A stretch of 64,000 nt of DNA from Earliella scabrosa. Lineage: Eukaryota > Basidiomycota > Agaricomycetes > Polyporales > Polyporaceae. Both the position numbers and the translations under genes were made by a program. The stretch lies in the NCBI GenBank assembly GCA_022605405.1, contig JABYQQ010000009.1, positions 930,001-994,000 on the forward strand, written 5' to 3'. Positions 13,101-24,577 of this stretch are shown here, one piece after another. Under the pieces are notes generated by a model that was not told where the DNA came from, searched no databases, and saw only the letters and a list, made by a program, of their open reading frames with translations. Each line of letters opens with the position of its first letter. Positions within the stretch are counted from its first letter, which is position 1.

Positions 13101-14812
13101 ACCAAGCCAACCATCGTTCGTCGGCGCGGCGGGGATGAAGTCATTCATACTTGGGGTGCCACCGACGTCATTGCGGCCTCCGCGCGCGAGGCGGGAGAAC
13201 TCTGTCAAGTACTCAAGTGTGGGGCGTGGAGGTCTAGAACCTCTTGCCATTTTCTGGGGCGAGCGCGGTGCATGGGGGAATGAAACCAAACAGACGGAGG
13301 CGACGGCGGAAGGACGACATCAAGGGGCCCAGGAGAATCACTACTTGACTTACTACGTCTTGGAGTGCATGCGCAACTTGCTCCTAGGGACGTATGTGAG
13401 GCAAGGAAGTCTCAAGGTGCCCCAGACGGAGCAATGTATTCGATACTTGTATCAAGACATCATGCATCAACCCTAAAGACTCCGACACGTTTTATCCAGG
13501 GTCAAGACGGGACGGGGCTGTTGCCAGCCCGAGGTACGGACAGGTTGACCTCTCAACGATCTCAACTGTGGTGGTGTCTCGCGACCCTGGTTAACATTGC
13601 TAGACCTCTGAGTGATCAGGATCGAAAGCACTGACGTCCTGCAGGACACTCGTTGCTCTTCGCATCCTCGCGCAAACTGCTCATCAAGCCCCGGTTCTGG
13701 CCCGATATCGCTTCATCTCTGTCCTCTGACACCGCCATCCGGACTGGTCCGTGGTCCGTGGCTCGGAGTGAACTCACTCTCGACAACGTGTTCGACGCGC
13801 CGCTACAGATGCCCGTGTATGATACTCGTACCCGGCCCCAAGGCGAGAAGTTTGAGGCATCCAAGTTGCGGAGGAGTGTGGACTGGTCGACCGGTAACAG
13901 GCGAGGTGCACCGGCTAGGCGGCCATCTGGGCTCAAGCTGTTACCTTGTCGCCCATAGGTTCTCCGGGCTCTGTGGGTGCGGGCCCTGTGGGTTGAGGAT
14001 CTATATGACCGGACTGGGGTCGTTTCGCCACTGCTCCCATCCACTGCGCGCCCAGGCAGGGTGCCGTTGACGATCGATCGACCCCATCCGCGGACTGTAC
14101 GCTCCTTTCGAGTCGCTTCTGATCTGGACAATGACCACGCGTTCCAACAGCAGAGTCCGGACAAGCCGTTTGCGGGCCATTCGGCGAGCTGCAGCAGACC
14201 CGATGAATGTGTCGTTGAGTGGGTACTTCGAATACACTCCTGATTTGATGTGCTTACGAGTCGGTGTGTCTTGAATTCACCGGATAACCCCTCAACGTCG
14301 CCGAAGTTGCAAGAGCCATTAAACGGATCCATATCGTGATCTAATAGTGAACAGCTGGGAGGTCTTGATCATGGAGAACGAGAACCGCAGACGTCAGTGC
14401 GTGACGAGACTTGATCGATGTTAGCTTCGCTCTCGGATCCTAAGAGTAGAAAGTCCTTCCTACCTTGTGGAGTGGACGCCTATCGATGGGTGCTCGTGCT
14501 CCTGTGGAGGGCAGGGCTCTGCCTCGATGTGAGCCAGTTGGCAGGGCCTGGCTCGAACCCTTCTCACCATGGAACCACTATGGACTTCAAGGCGTATTCA
14601 CCTGAAGAAGGATGAGCATACAAGTCAAGAAAGTGTTTGCGTTGTTCGCGAAAAGTAGGTACAACAACCTAGAGATACACGATGTTTACTTCTTTCCTTC
14701 GTGAGTTCACCAACAACCAAGACATCGTGTACACAAGACGAGAGCAATACGACAAGATAGCGAATCGTGGCAGAGAAAGTAACAGTCAAGACACATACGT
14801 CCGACACCCATG
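4156..14812. other. Gene-poor block, right part
   Basis: About 10.7 kb without a supportable gene. The longest open frame (7,220-8,008, plus) is Ser/Arg/Ala-rich, has no recognisable motif and overlaps other open frames on both strands, so I do not call it. A protein-like stretch near 13,650-13,960 is listed as a finding. Short AT-rich patches occur near 9,180-9,250. No tRNA, rRNA or transposase was recognised. Confidence 0.5.
4236..4253. repeat. 18-bp perfect palindrome
   Basis: GACAAAGGG followed directly by CCCTTTGTC, with no spacer. It lies about 80 bp outside the right end of the TIR element. It may be a dimeric binding site or chance; nothing nearby decides. Confidence 0.7.
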
Positions 14813-16925
14813 TCACGCTCCAGGCGCGGGTCCTAGTTTGAGGATCACTCGCGGTAGCTTCTTTGGACCAGCCGCGTCACCCTCGCTCGCCTTCTCAGAC
14901 CCGGTAGAGACGTCGGTGAGGTCGCTCTCCTCGGATGCGGAATCAGCAGCAGTCGCTGCGCTCGGCCGACCCTTCTTCGCGCCAGACTTCTTTCCTGGAG
15001 AGGTCGCCGGGCTCGCGCGACTGCTCACATTGCCTGCTTTCCGCTCGCGCAGCGTGCGGTCTGACGCGGGAATGGGGGCGCGGGAGGCGGCGGGAATGGT
15101 ATGTGAGGAGTCAATGGCCGTGAAGAGTTCGACCGTGCGCACAAGCCATGGGGCGGGCGGGGCGGTTTGCGACGGCCGGGCACCGCGTCGCTTCTTTGTG
15201 GCGCCTTCGAGCTGTGCTCGTCGTGCTTAGTTCGGAATGACAAGCGACGCGAGCGGGCGTCGGGACTCACTGCGGCAAGGTTCTCAACGCTCCACCAGGT
15301 CTCATCGACGGCGAGGTTGCTGTCTTCGAGCAAGCCGGAGAGATGGGCCATTGCGCCGCTCGTGAGCGCGCGATCGCTGTAACCACCCTCGAGGACGCTG
15401 ATCAGGCGGCCCCTAGCGTATTGCTCGGCAAATGCACGAGTGTCGCGTGCAAAGCGGTGGTAGAAGGATGTGGGCACCTTGCGCTGGTGTCGCGACATGG
15501 ATGCATACTCGTGTTCACATGCATCGAAACCACAGCTGTGTAACGGATTTCAGGATAGGAATGAGGTGGCATGTGGAAAATTCAGACGGCTGACCTGATG
15601 AAGATCAATACGTCGTCTCCGGGGCCGCCCGTGGAATCCAGAAAGTCCTTCGCCTTGGCAAGCAAGCGAGAGTATGGACCAGGGTACAGGTTGTCGTAGA
15701 AGTCCTGTTCGGATTCATACGGCTGTAGATGGATGTTCTCGATGTGTTGTCCGTGTGGACCGTGAATGGACGCTGAGGCAGCCTGGACGAGCTGCGGTTT
15801 GCCGTCCTCGCAAGGGTAGGAGAGGACGTCATGTATACTCCCGTAGTAAACCTTTAGACCTGGTTTCCCTGGCGGTGCACCACTCTCGGCCTCAAGTTGA
15901 TGGCGGTACGTTTCCTCGTTGATTTGCCACACAATGGACTGGGTGCCATTTCCTTCAGGAGTTGTCAACAACGCTAAATTTATGAAGAGTGAGACATCTC
16001 TTACCGTGGTGTAAGTCGATATCAAGAATCACTGTGCGGTTGATATTGTGGTTGAGATGCGCTGAGACGCAGTCAGCATACGCGCACCACTATGAGGAAG
16101 ACGGGACTAGGCTCACCATGTGCGGCGCCGACGGCCACATTGTTAACGAAGCAGAAACCAGAGGGCGAGTCCTGAAAGTTCTCGATCAACATGGGCACGC
16201 ATGTATAGCAGCATGTTTCGATCTACCTCTCCACAATGGTGTCCGGGAGGTCGTATCGCGACGAATGCCTGCGAAGCATTCTTCGTTTGATCATTTTTCG
16301 ACGAAGAGGCTCGCGAGCTCTCGAGGATCGCATCCACAGCCTCGCAGACCGTTCCTATCGCGCCCTGAATCGCATCCAGGGATCCAGGGCATACTGCGAA
16401 GGCGGTCAGATTGATATTTCGCGGATAAGGTACGTTGTACTTACAGTAAAGATCGCCCTGAGAGTAGCGTTCTGGGATTTCGCTCTCGCCTTTGTTGACT
16501 TTGTCCTGACTCTCGTTTGCCCAGCGTTTGAGGTTCTCGAGATACACATCGCGCTCTATGTCCCCATGGACGAACTTGACCGCAGCGTTGTTCAAAATGT
16601 CCACGGACGCGCCGCTGTGGACGAATGTAGCGGGTACACGAGCTAGCTGCTCGGAACGCGAGGGCGTCGACAGCTGGAGCTGTCCAAGGGCCTTCGTCAG
16701 TTCGTCCGCGTCTTCTTCTACCTTTGAGGTTGTGTCGGTCGAGGATTCTGTAGGAGCAGCGGTGTTTTCCGGCGCGCGTTCTTCCAGTCGCGCGACGGCT
16801 GCGGCAAGGCCGATGTTAACCGCGCGTAGGCGTTCAGGCCGTTCGACAATGTGGGAGTTGTCTCGCGTTCGAATGTATCTGTGTTGGAGACACGCCTTTT
16901 GCAGATATATCGCCGTCGGTGGCAT
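14813..16925 (-). CDS. Hos3-type histone deacetylase
   Basis: Zn-dependent lysine deacetylase acting on histones in the nucleus. Coding exons on the minus strand are 16925-16445, 16393-16227, 16171-16117, 16061-16005, 15952-15595, 15535-15271 and 15211-14813, giving 593 aa. Introns are 51-59 nt. The first is 51 nt and stop-free, so it hides in an open frame; removing it restores QGDLYLCPGS. Family motifs appear in order: CLQHRYIR and VERPERLRAV at the N-terminus, IRPPGHHCGE (about residues 207-216), SGFCFVNNVAVGA, DIDLHHGNGTQ (catalytic His and Zn ligands) and CGFDACEHE with LEGGYS. The C-terminal tail is basic and disordered and ends near RVILKLG, typical of fungal Hos3 rather than Rpd3/Hda1. 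ATG at 16925 was chosen because family homology starts right after it; an in-frame ATG at 17174 is possible but would overlap the divergent gene. One acceptor (AAG before 15952) is weak. Confidence 0.92.
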
Positions 16926-17209
16926 CGTAGTTTGCAAATCTGCAGGAACGGAGAGTGGTTGGTGTTGAGAAGGAGCGCGCGACGCGTCGCGTATGACGAA
17001 CGGTGGCGGAGATTGAACCCATGTAAAGGATGGCTTTCGGAGTTCCAATGCATCCGTTGCAAGGCTCCAGCAAGACCGAGCGTGTTGTCTCCGCTCGTTC
17101 TCTGATTCCTCCTCGTCCGACGCAGCCTTCCTCGGAATCTGATCTCTTCTTGTGGCTGTATTTTCTGAAGACATTCAGATCTTCTGGGTCGGCCATCCGT
17201 CGCCACACC
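16926..17209. promoter_or_regulatory. Shared divergent promoter, HDAC and RING genes
   Basis: A 284-bp interval between the start codons of the minus-strand deacetylase and the plus-strand RING gene. It contains ACGCGT at 16982-16987, 57 bp upstream of the deacetylase ATG. That is the core of the MluI cell-cycle box bound by MBF in fungi. Co-regulation and S-phase control are inferences. Confidence 0.5.
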
Positions 17210-19690
17210 ATGGATCAGACGGCCCAGCATCTTGCAACCCTCGCCTTGCTCGCGGACCTGCGACGAGCGACAAGGTCTGGTTCAAGGTCTGGTCAGAACG
17301 CCACGAACGAGCCCAACAGTCTTCTGGACATGCTACTCAACCCGGAGTTCATCTCACCCAATTCGAGTGCTAGCCGCGAGGTACGCAGAGACGACCCCGT
17401 GTATGACGACCTTCCCCCTCTCGAAGACGAGTCCGGCCCGAGCAGTACCCCCTCGCCTCCCGTACCCTCCACCGAGGATGACATGCCACCGTTGGAAGAC
17501 GATGAGCCTCCTCCTCTGGAGTCGGACGATGCGCCCCCGATGTATGCTGTAGGCGTTGTTCCTACCATTCCTCCAGCAAGCTCGAGTGGCGCGGCACGCA
17601 CAAACGCAGTAGCCCCTTCCACACGCACACATACTGTACCCGCTGCCACACGCACCCATCACCTTCCACGACGAACAACCACTGCCGAAGAAGATGACGA
17701 CCCTGGTGCGGACAGCGACAGTATGCCCTCACTCCAGAGCGTGTCAGATTCGTCCGACGACGAGGACTACATGAGTGAATCAGGCTCCGACTGGGATGAC
17801 GAAGAAGACTTGGATGATTCGGACGAAGAGAACAACCTGGTCACCCAGATGATTGAGGACGCAGAACGCGCCGCCGCCCTGGCCGCTGCCGCCGCGCCTC
17901 CGCGTGGTCCAACTACCCGGACTGACACCATCGACATCGAGTCAGAGCCGGAATCCGACCCAGCGCGGCTTACGGATAGGATTCAGATGTACACAGAGCT
18001 ATTGGAGAGAGCGGTGAGTGTCTTGCGCCTCGTCCCACCGCGTGTGAGCTTATAACTGCTGTAGAGGGGCTTGATCCCCGATCTCGAGGCTCGCTTCCAC
18101 CCTCCACCGGAATGGGTCGCCGATCTCGCCATTCGTGCTGCTGGCGCCGACAACGACCCCAAGCGTGCCGAGACGCTGCTCACTTGCATGGAGAGAGCCT
18201 CGGACGACCTTGTCCGACGCTACGAGAAGCTGCGGACCGGGACTGAAGAAGACGTCGACGGTTGCGCCATATGTCGCGACGATTTGTTGGGCAAGTTCTC
18301 TGACCTGACGGAGTGCCGAGATGTGGTGGAGCTCTATGCCGTATTGCCCTTCCATCCCGAGCCTGACTGCATCGTTGCGTTCCCGTGCGCTGGTAAACAT
18401 CTGTTCCACAAAGACTGTCTGTCTCCCTGGCTCGCTCGGAAAACGACGTGTCCGACCTGCCGATTTGACATTGACCCTCTCTCGCTGACGCTACAAGTGT
18501 CAAGAGGGCTGCATGACGCAGCAGGTATGAGCCAGGAGCCAGAGGTCAACAGGCCCGCGCGTACTTGGCAACCCCCACAGGTTGAGAGCCTTCACGAATG
18601 GGTTTCGGCCGAAGAGCAGGCTCAAGCAGCGGGTGTGGCGCGCCAACGACCTCCAGTACGCATGCCTGAGTGTGAGTGTTCTAGTCGCATTGTCATAACC
18701 CCTTATTGATATGAACATGCGCACGTAGACCCTCCTCTTCCTCCCTCGGATCCGCCGCCAGGTGCCCCCCCTCGGCCCGCACGGCCAGCAATGGTTCCTC
18801 CCCTCCCTGAGCTATTCGATCCCTTAGTGGATTGGAGTTTCGAAGCTCCCCCAAGGCCTGTCCCGGGGGAGTTTGACATGTCTGCTGCTACATTCCGCGA
18901 AATTCGTGACATGCGCCAACGGATCCTGGATGCAGATGCCCGGCGACAACAGCTAGAGAACATGCTCTTCCGGTTCCCTCCCCCCGAGCGTCGCACAGAG
19001 GTTCCCCCACGTACTCCTTCTGCGCCCCCTGTCATCACCTCCGAGGTAGCGACACGGGATATGACCATCATGCCACCAATCCCTCTCCCCCGTATGTACA
19101 TCGAATCTCGGGTCGACCAGGCCGACATCGCACCGGAAGGTGCCCCTTGGCGCGCGGGTACATCTGGGGAAGACCTGCCTGATCCTCTTTCCACCGTGGA
19201 CCCGGTGCGGCAGTTACACGATGCTCCTCTCGTTCGGTCACCTCCGCCCAACCGTGTGGAAATAGGCTACTACTACACTCGCCTGCTCTCACCCAATTTT
19301 AACGACCGTTCGCAAAGACCCACCCATGATATCATCGGCGGACAACACAGTCGGCCGTTGGCCAGTGCTGAACCTATTATGTCCATTCAATCGACGAGCA
19401 CCGTGAGGCGCCTTCCCACGTTTTCGCTGTCCGGCCCCCTGAGCAACACCACAACGTCGTACATGGAGCTCGCGAGGAGTACTCCAGGCCTGCGGGAGCG
19501 CATGCCCGCCGCTTCCAGGTCTGGCTCAATACGGACATCTTCGCACCCCACTTTGTCGCCGCCCACCACAAGCGGTCTCGATGGTCAGTCAAGAAGCGAC
19601 CCTCCTGCAGCGCCGTCTGGGGCGCCCCCGTCGGTATCTTCCTCTCAAATGCCGCCAGCAGACTACAATCCTGCGGACGACTTGGATTGA
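17210..19690 (+). CDS. RING-H2 zinc-finger protein, putative E3 ubiquitin ligase
   Basis: Exons 17210-18013, 18065-18671 and 18729-19690, giving 790 aa; introns are 51 and 57 nt. Residues 1-270 are disordered and acidic, with repeated PPLED/PPLES-type motifs and long Asp/Glu runs. The RING lies at about residues 335-400: CAIC, a 37-residue loop, then C-x3-H-x2-H-x2-C (PCAGKHLFHKDC) and a final CPTC. That is the RING-H2 pattern, which binds two Zn and recruits an E2. The remaining ~390 residues are proline-rich and disordered, apart from a short helical stretch around RDMRQRILDADARRQQLE. No transmembrane segment is seen. E3 activity follows from the family; the substrate is unknown. The start is the first ATG (MDQTAQH) preceding the acidic region. 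Confidence 0.85.
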
Positions 19691-20282
19691 ATGCTCGTAC
19701 CACGTTCGCGAGCATTGTCTCGCCCCATCCGGTTACGTTTGACCTCGGTTTATATGGTAGAGTCTCCTCGTCGGTCCGACTTTCGTTGGTTCCCCCTACG
19801 TTCACTGTTGATCGGAATGGAGTCAGAAGTCTAAGTAATGAACACGCCCTGCATATGTACATCTATCGCAATTCACATCTCACCCTCACACCCTTACATC
19901 ACACGGTCCTTGTCCTTGCCTGCTTTCGCCATAGTGTCGCCGCGTCGCTTTGCTATTCGCATATGTGTAACCTTCCGTGGTATCTTGAGAGCCTGCTAGA
20001 ATTTTCACAATCAAGCTAATTGCTTCGTTGCGCCATGCAGACGCTGTCGTTGCTCAAGGCAGATTCAAGGTTGATAATACGTAGTTGTACGCACCTAAGA
20101 GATTATCAGCCTCAGCTTCTCAACTCGCATTTCGTAGACAGTGGCTGTGCACGACGAATGAACTTCGCGAACGCTTGCGTCAGTATAGTATTTCATCCTT
20201 GGCACCACCACTACCGCCTTGCCCTCGGTATGCCTCCTTTGCAATCGGACCGAGGCATCTCAGTACTCATCGTTCTGTCAGT
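19691..20282. other. Intergenic, no gene seen
   Basis: 3' flank of the RING gene and 5' flank of the F-box-like gene. Open frames are short and carry no motif. Confidence 0.6.
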
Positions 20283-22061
20283 ATGATGGAGCAAAAAGGC
20301 ACCGATATCACGCATAAAGCGGTCCTCATCGCAGAGATCTTCCAGAACATATGCCTCTGGTCACGACGCCGGGATCTTCCTGCCCTGGCCCAATGCTGCA
20401 GAGCGTTTCAAGAACTCGCATTGCGGGAGCTTTGGTATAAAATCCACGATCTCAACCCGCTGTTCAACTGCCTCCCGGATGACGTTCTGGAAGTCGAAGT
20501 CGACCGCGCTTATCGGGAGCTTGTGGGTGCCCGTTGTCAAGCTGGTATTACTGCCACCTGACTGAGTGTACTTTTCTAGCATGTCAGGCGCGCCCTCCGG
20601 CCAGACGATTGGACGGTCTTCATGAGATACGCTCCATACGTGCACATCCTTGGAGATCAGCACTTATACTACGAAGCCGAGACAATCATCCCCGCGGATG
20701 TGTTGCAGGCCATCTGTGCCCTTCGTCCCGTGATTACCCTCCTCCCAAATGTCATAAATGTGGGATGGAAATCCCTCGGTCTATCGGGTAGCTGCCTCCC
20801 GTATATCCTGTCTATCATCGGCCAAGACTTGTCCATCTTCCGCATGCAATGGCATGGTTCGCCGGACACTACTGGGGCAATTCCGTCCGCGTTGTCCCAC
20901 TTGAATACTCAACATAACCTGCAAGAGTTTGCAATCTACAGCCTACAACTCCTCGCCGCCGTGGAGTCCCCTGTCTACACTTCCTTCTTGAAGCAGGCTC
21001 ATAACTTGAGGATATTGGGATGTGAGGCCCTAATTCTCCCGTCCGACGCTATCCCCCACTTGGCCGCGCTTCCCCATCTTCACAAGGTGAACATACGACT
21101 TCCCAAAGAGATGACGGACATCCCTCCCATTAACCAAGACACATGCTTCCCACACCTCCGTTCGTTCACCGCGACCGCATCAGCAAGCGCATACAAGACC
21201 TTTGCAGCCGTTGTTCCACTCCCATTAGTCACCGAGTTCACTCTGTATCTCTGCAGCGCGCAAGACATCGAGCCCGTGGCAGTTCTCGAGCTGTTCAGCG
21301 CGGTGAGCCAACAATTCAGCTCGATGGAGCTGGAATCTCTACACATCTCGATAGACGAGTTCATGCCACCCCCGGTCAGCGCCTATGCATCGAACACGAC
21401 CCGGGTCGCACCAGATCACGTCCGTCCTCTGCTGAACTTCAACGCACTCCGCGAGCTCGTTATGACCCCGGCCTGGCGGATCGCGATTGACAATGACTTT
21501 TGTCGCGATATGGCAAGAGCATGGCCTCGTATCCAAACCCTGAGCATTGCCAGCTGAGCGAACCCTGGTGTTTGCACGAAGACCCGTTATTGGTAACTCT
21601 CCAGGGGCTCTCATACTTCGCCGCACACTGCCCGGATCTCAACACGCTTTCCATCCCCTTCGAAGCCGCATCGTGGCGAGAAGATCAATCAGGCTATACT
21701 ACCTGGCCTGCCAGTGCACGGATACCGGCTAGCCTCTATGGCCCTTTACAGGGAAAGTGGAGTAACTCCAAGGTCGAGCAGCTATGGATCAACAGTGTTA
21801 CGCACCAGCCGATACGATGTCCCAGTGCAGTCGGGGTCTATCTCCTGCGTGTGTTTCCACAGATCAGGTCGCTGCGCTATATATATTACGAGCGATATCT
21901 CGGATGAAAGCAACTATGCTCAGCGGTGGACCCAGCTGAGCGAGTATCTGGCCGCGATGGCGGAGATGAGGGAGGACGGTAGAACTACGGAGAAGGACGC
22001 TCTAGCTCTGGCACAGTCGCAAGTCGGAGGTACGTGGTATGTCGTATCTTCTGTCAAGTGA
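20283..22061 (+). pseudogene. F-box-like family member with two frame changes
   Basis: Exon 1 is 20283-20522, the intron 20523-20579, and the body starts at 20580. Exon 1 carries the F-box-like helices (AVLIAEIFQNIC, LPALAQCCRAFQELAL, LWYKI), and the body opens with the family block RPDDWTVFMRYAPYVHILG. Body reading is normal to about 21540 (ARAWPRIQTLSIA). It then continues only in another frame (SEPWCLHED, LSYFAAHCPDLNTLSI), needing a net +2 or -1 change near 21540-21556. It changes again within or near the TATATATAT run at about 21880-21892 to reach the family tail (RWTQLSEYLAAMAEMREDGR). The two changes add up to a multiple of three. No splice sites explain either. This is decay, or two sequencing errors. 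It is the only family member on the plus strand. Confidence 0.75.
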
Positions 22062-22620
22062 CAACTTAGATCAAAGTCATGACATTTAGGGAACTCCCCA
22101 ACGGCACGATCCTGAGTCTCCCTAGCTAGTAGGCCTAAATAGTGCCGTACGAGAAGTCACTGTAACAGATGCGAAAGGAGTGAGCGACCATGACATCGTT
22201 CTGAACTCAAATTCTTCGCGCACTGCATTGGCACGGAGTTGCTGATCTGTGCTAGAACGACAAGATCTGCGTAATGTGTTACCAAACTCGATCCAATTGA
22301 AGGAGCCTTGGAGACCTCGAAATGTACTCCGCCAAACTCCAAACGTGACTTGGCTGCGATGTCAGGCAGTTAAGTAACGGAGACTTGGAGGTATTGGTCA
22401 TGGAGCGGCTTGGCATGACTTGCTTCAGGTGTAAGAGTATTGGAGACGATGAAGTCAAGCTCCATCCTTCCCTTGGTACGACGCTCCACTCGTGCCCACT
22501 CCAATGAACACGCAGGTATATAAGCAGCTCCGTCTGAGTGCTCGCAGGCGTCCATAATTAACCCTTAACAAACACAAACCTTGCCTCACATCTTCTCGAA
22601 CACTTCGCATACCCTGCATC
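22062..22620. other. Intergenic, promoter of the small hydrophilic gene
   Basis: No gene seen. The right end contains a TATA box, annotated separately, followed by a C/A-rich leader typical of highly expressed fungal genes. Confidence 0.6.
22517..22523 (+). promoter_or_regulatory. TATA box (TATATAA)
   Basis: TATATAA ends 97 bp before the ATG at 22621. The A/C-rich leader that follows fits an inducible or strongly expressed promoter. Confidence 0.6.
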
Positions 22621-23265
22621 ATGTCTTGGACTCAGCAGCGTACGACCGAGTCGTGGAACAACGACCCGAACAAGTTCCAAAACCTGAACGGCCCCGACGC
22701 AGGCTTCCACGACGGCCTGCAGCAGGAGGGCGGGCGCGGCTCGTTCTTCCCTGGCGGCAACCAGGTAAGTCTTCTACTACCGCCGCTCTCGCTCGTCATG
22801 TCTGACTTCCTTCTAGAACACGCGCCCCACGCACGATCCGACCGACACCTCGACGTGGGGCACGGACCCTACTGGTCGTCGTCAGCATCAGGGCGAGTGG
22901 GAGCAAAATGGTCCCACTGGCGGCAACGCAGACATGCGACGCGGCCATCCTGTTGGTGAGAACCTCACTTGGGGTGCGGGCCGGGGCGAAAACCACGGCG
23001 GCACGGGTACCATTGGCAACACGACCGACGCGAACACCTTCGGGGCTAGCAGTGATCAGTACAGTAGCGGTGTCGGGCCTCGAGGTGGCGTTCGCGAGGG
23101 CGACAACTGGCACACGACTGAGGACAGCGCCCCTCGCGAGAAACCGAGCAAGTTGCAAGGTGCGTATCGCGTGCATCGTGTTGCGCAATGCGATGGCTGA
23201 TAGGTTGAGCCTCTTGCCCAGCCAACATCGACAAACTTGCTGATCGTCTTGCTGGCCGTCACTGA
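22621..23265 (+). CDS. Small glycine-rich hydrophilic protein, unknown function
   Basis: Exons 22621-22764, 22817-23159 and 23222-23265, giving 176 aa. The last acceptor was chosen because it yields a clean amphipathic end (KLQANIDKLADRLAGRH) and a stop. I do not recognise the family. The protein has no cysteine and no hydrophobic segment or signal peptide. It is very rich in Gly, Asn, Asp, Thr and Gln, with aromatic residues scattered singly (MSWTQQRT, STWGTDPTG, NLTWGAGRG). High glycine plus strong hydrophilicity fits the descriptive class of hydrophilins, which accumulate under water stress. That is a compositional inference, not homology. A TATA box and C/A-rich leader suggest strong, regulated expression. 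Confidence 0.8.
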
Positions 23266-23469
23266 GCGAACTGAGCGCTACTATCGCTCATAACCAAGGC
23301 ATCGTGAAGAGAAACAGCCTGTACGAGCGTTGTATTAGTTAATCCCGTGTATGACAGTGTCTCCGGACGCTCACCTCAGTCAGACCTCGCGGAGTGGATT
23401 CTGTACAGAGGTTACGAGTGGGAGTGTGTTCTATTAGTCTATGATGTGCTGGAGGTAAGATAACCAACT

Positions 23470-24577
23470 CTAGTTGCCCATCATTGTGTGCACTGTCCAT
23501 TCGTACATGCCCAGGAAGACTGCTCCACCAGCGGAAATCCACAACGTCCGTGGTACAACTCCAGCGAAGAGAGCTTTCACGCCCTCGTTCACGTAGATGT
23601 CACGGAAGCGCCTTGCTAAAGAGGGATGCGCATGTTTCGTAGGATCCTACATGCCACAATCAGCCACGAAGGGGAGAGACGAGGGAAGATCGTTACTAAC
23701 TCGAAGATCCAGCATGACGCGCGTCTTGAGCACGTCGAGCGGAGTGGTGAGCGCGGCAGCCACGCCGCCTGCGAAGCTACCGCAGACGGCGGCCTCGTAC
23801 GCGTGCAGAGGTCTATGGAGCGCTTCTGCCAGTCGAACTTTCAGCAGTTCGTACAGTGGAAACTGCAATGAAGTGAAAGGGATCTATAGACAGGTCAATG
23901 CATGCACGCGAAGTCAGGATGGAGGAGTACTCACTTCCCTCATGATAGTAGAGCCGAAGCCACGGTAGAATCCACGAATGCCTTCAGTGGACAGAACCAG
24001 GCGGGCTGCCGCCAACGAGGACTGTGCGGCGGAGCCGTACATGGATGTCTGCGTCCGTGTCTTGACGACCTCAGTGGGGACGCGAATGGAACATGCAGCC
24101 TAGAGTTTCACTGGAAACATCAGTAAGTACGAGCACAAAGCTGTTTGTCTGGCACGTACCACTTCGCCCATGGACGCGGATATCATATGAGTCACGGGCG
24201 CATAGTCAGTAGGGATAGGAAGTGTCTTCTTCAGCGTGTCGTACGTGCAGAAGAACACCGCGGCTGTGCGGCGAAATGGGGTCTACATAGGGCTTTCGGA
24301 GTAGAATCACAGGGCGTACCTCCAGGTGCGCTCCCGACCACGACACTGCCAATGCCCTTGTAGACTCCCTTAAAGCCTCCTGCGCGTATAAATCCCTGTG
24401 ATGACTGCAGGCGAGTCTTGACGGTGTCTATGGGGAAGAAGAGTAGGTCGACGGCTGTTCCAGCGGCCCCGCCAGCCTTTGGAATGTGCGTCATCAAGAT
24501 GCGCTGAAGGCACGTTCCAACGATGAATAACATACCACCAGCGACTGATAGAATGTCGGCGCGGACTGCGAGGACAT
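23470..24577 (-). CDS. PET8: Mitochondrial S-adenosylmethionine carrier
   Basis: Inner-membrane carrier importing SAM into mitochondria (Pet8/SLC25A26 type). Six exons on the minus strand: 24577-24536, 24476-24320, 24263-24160, 24099-23935, 23883-23701 and 23646-23470, giving 275 aa, close to the usual family length. All three carrier repeats show the Px[DE]xx[KR] signature: [22 protein letters not shown] and [11 protein letters not shown]. Subfamily hallmarks include FYQSLVAGGAAGT at the N-terminus, [14 protein letters not shown] in repeat 1, [16 protein letters not shown] in repeat 2 and [14 protein letters not shown] near the C-terminus. The first exon is only 42 nt; its ATG gives [14 protein letters not shown], which joins in frame to the first helix. 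The gene is divergent from the Sen54 gene. Confidence 0.94.

Noticed and set aside
14540..14590. tRNA B-box-like sequence (GGTTCGAGCC on the minus strand)
   Set aside because: No matching A box or cloverleaf arms at the right spacing could be drawn.
20435..20445. TATAAAA-like sequence
   Set aside because: It lies inside exon 1 of the F-box-like gene, within the codons for LWYKI, so it is coding rather than a promoter.
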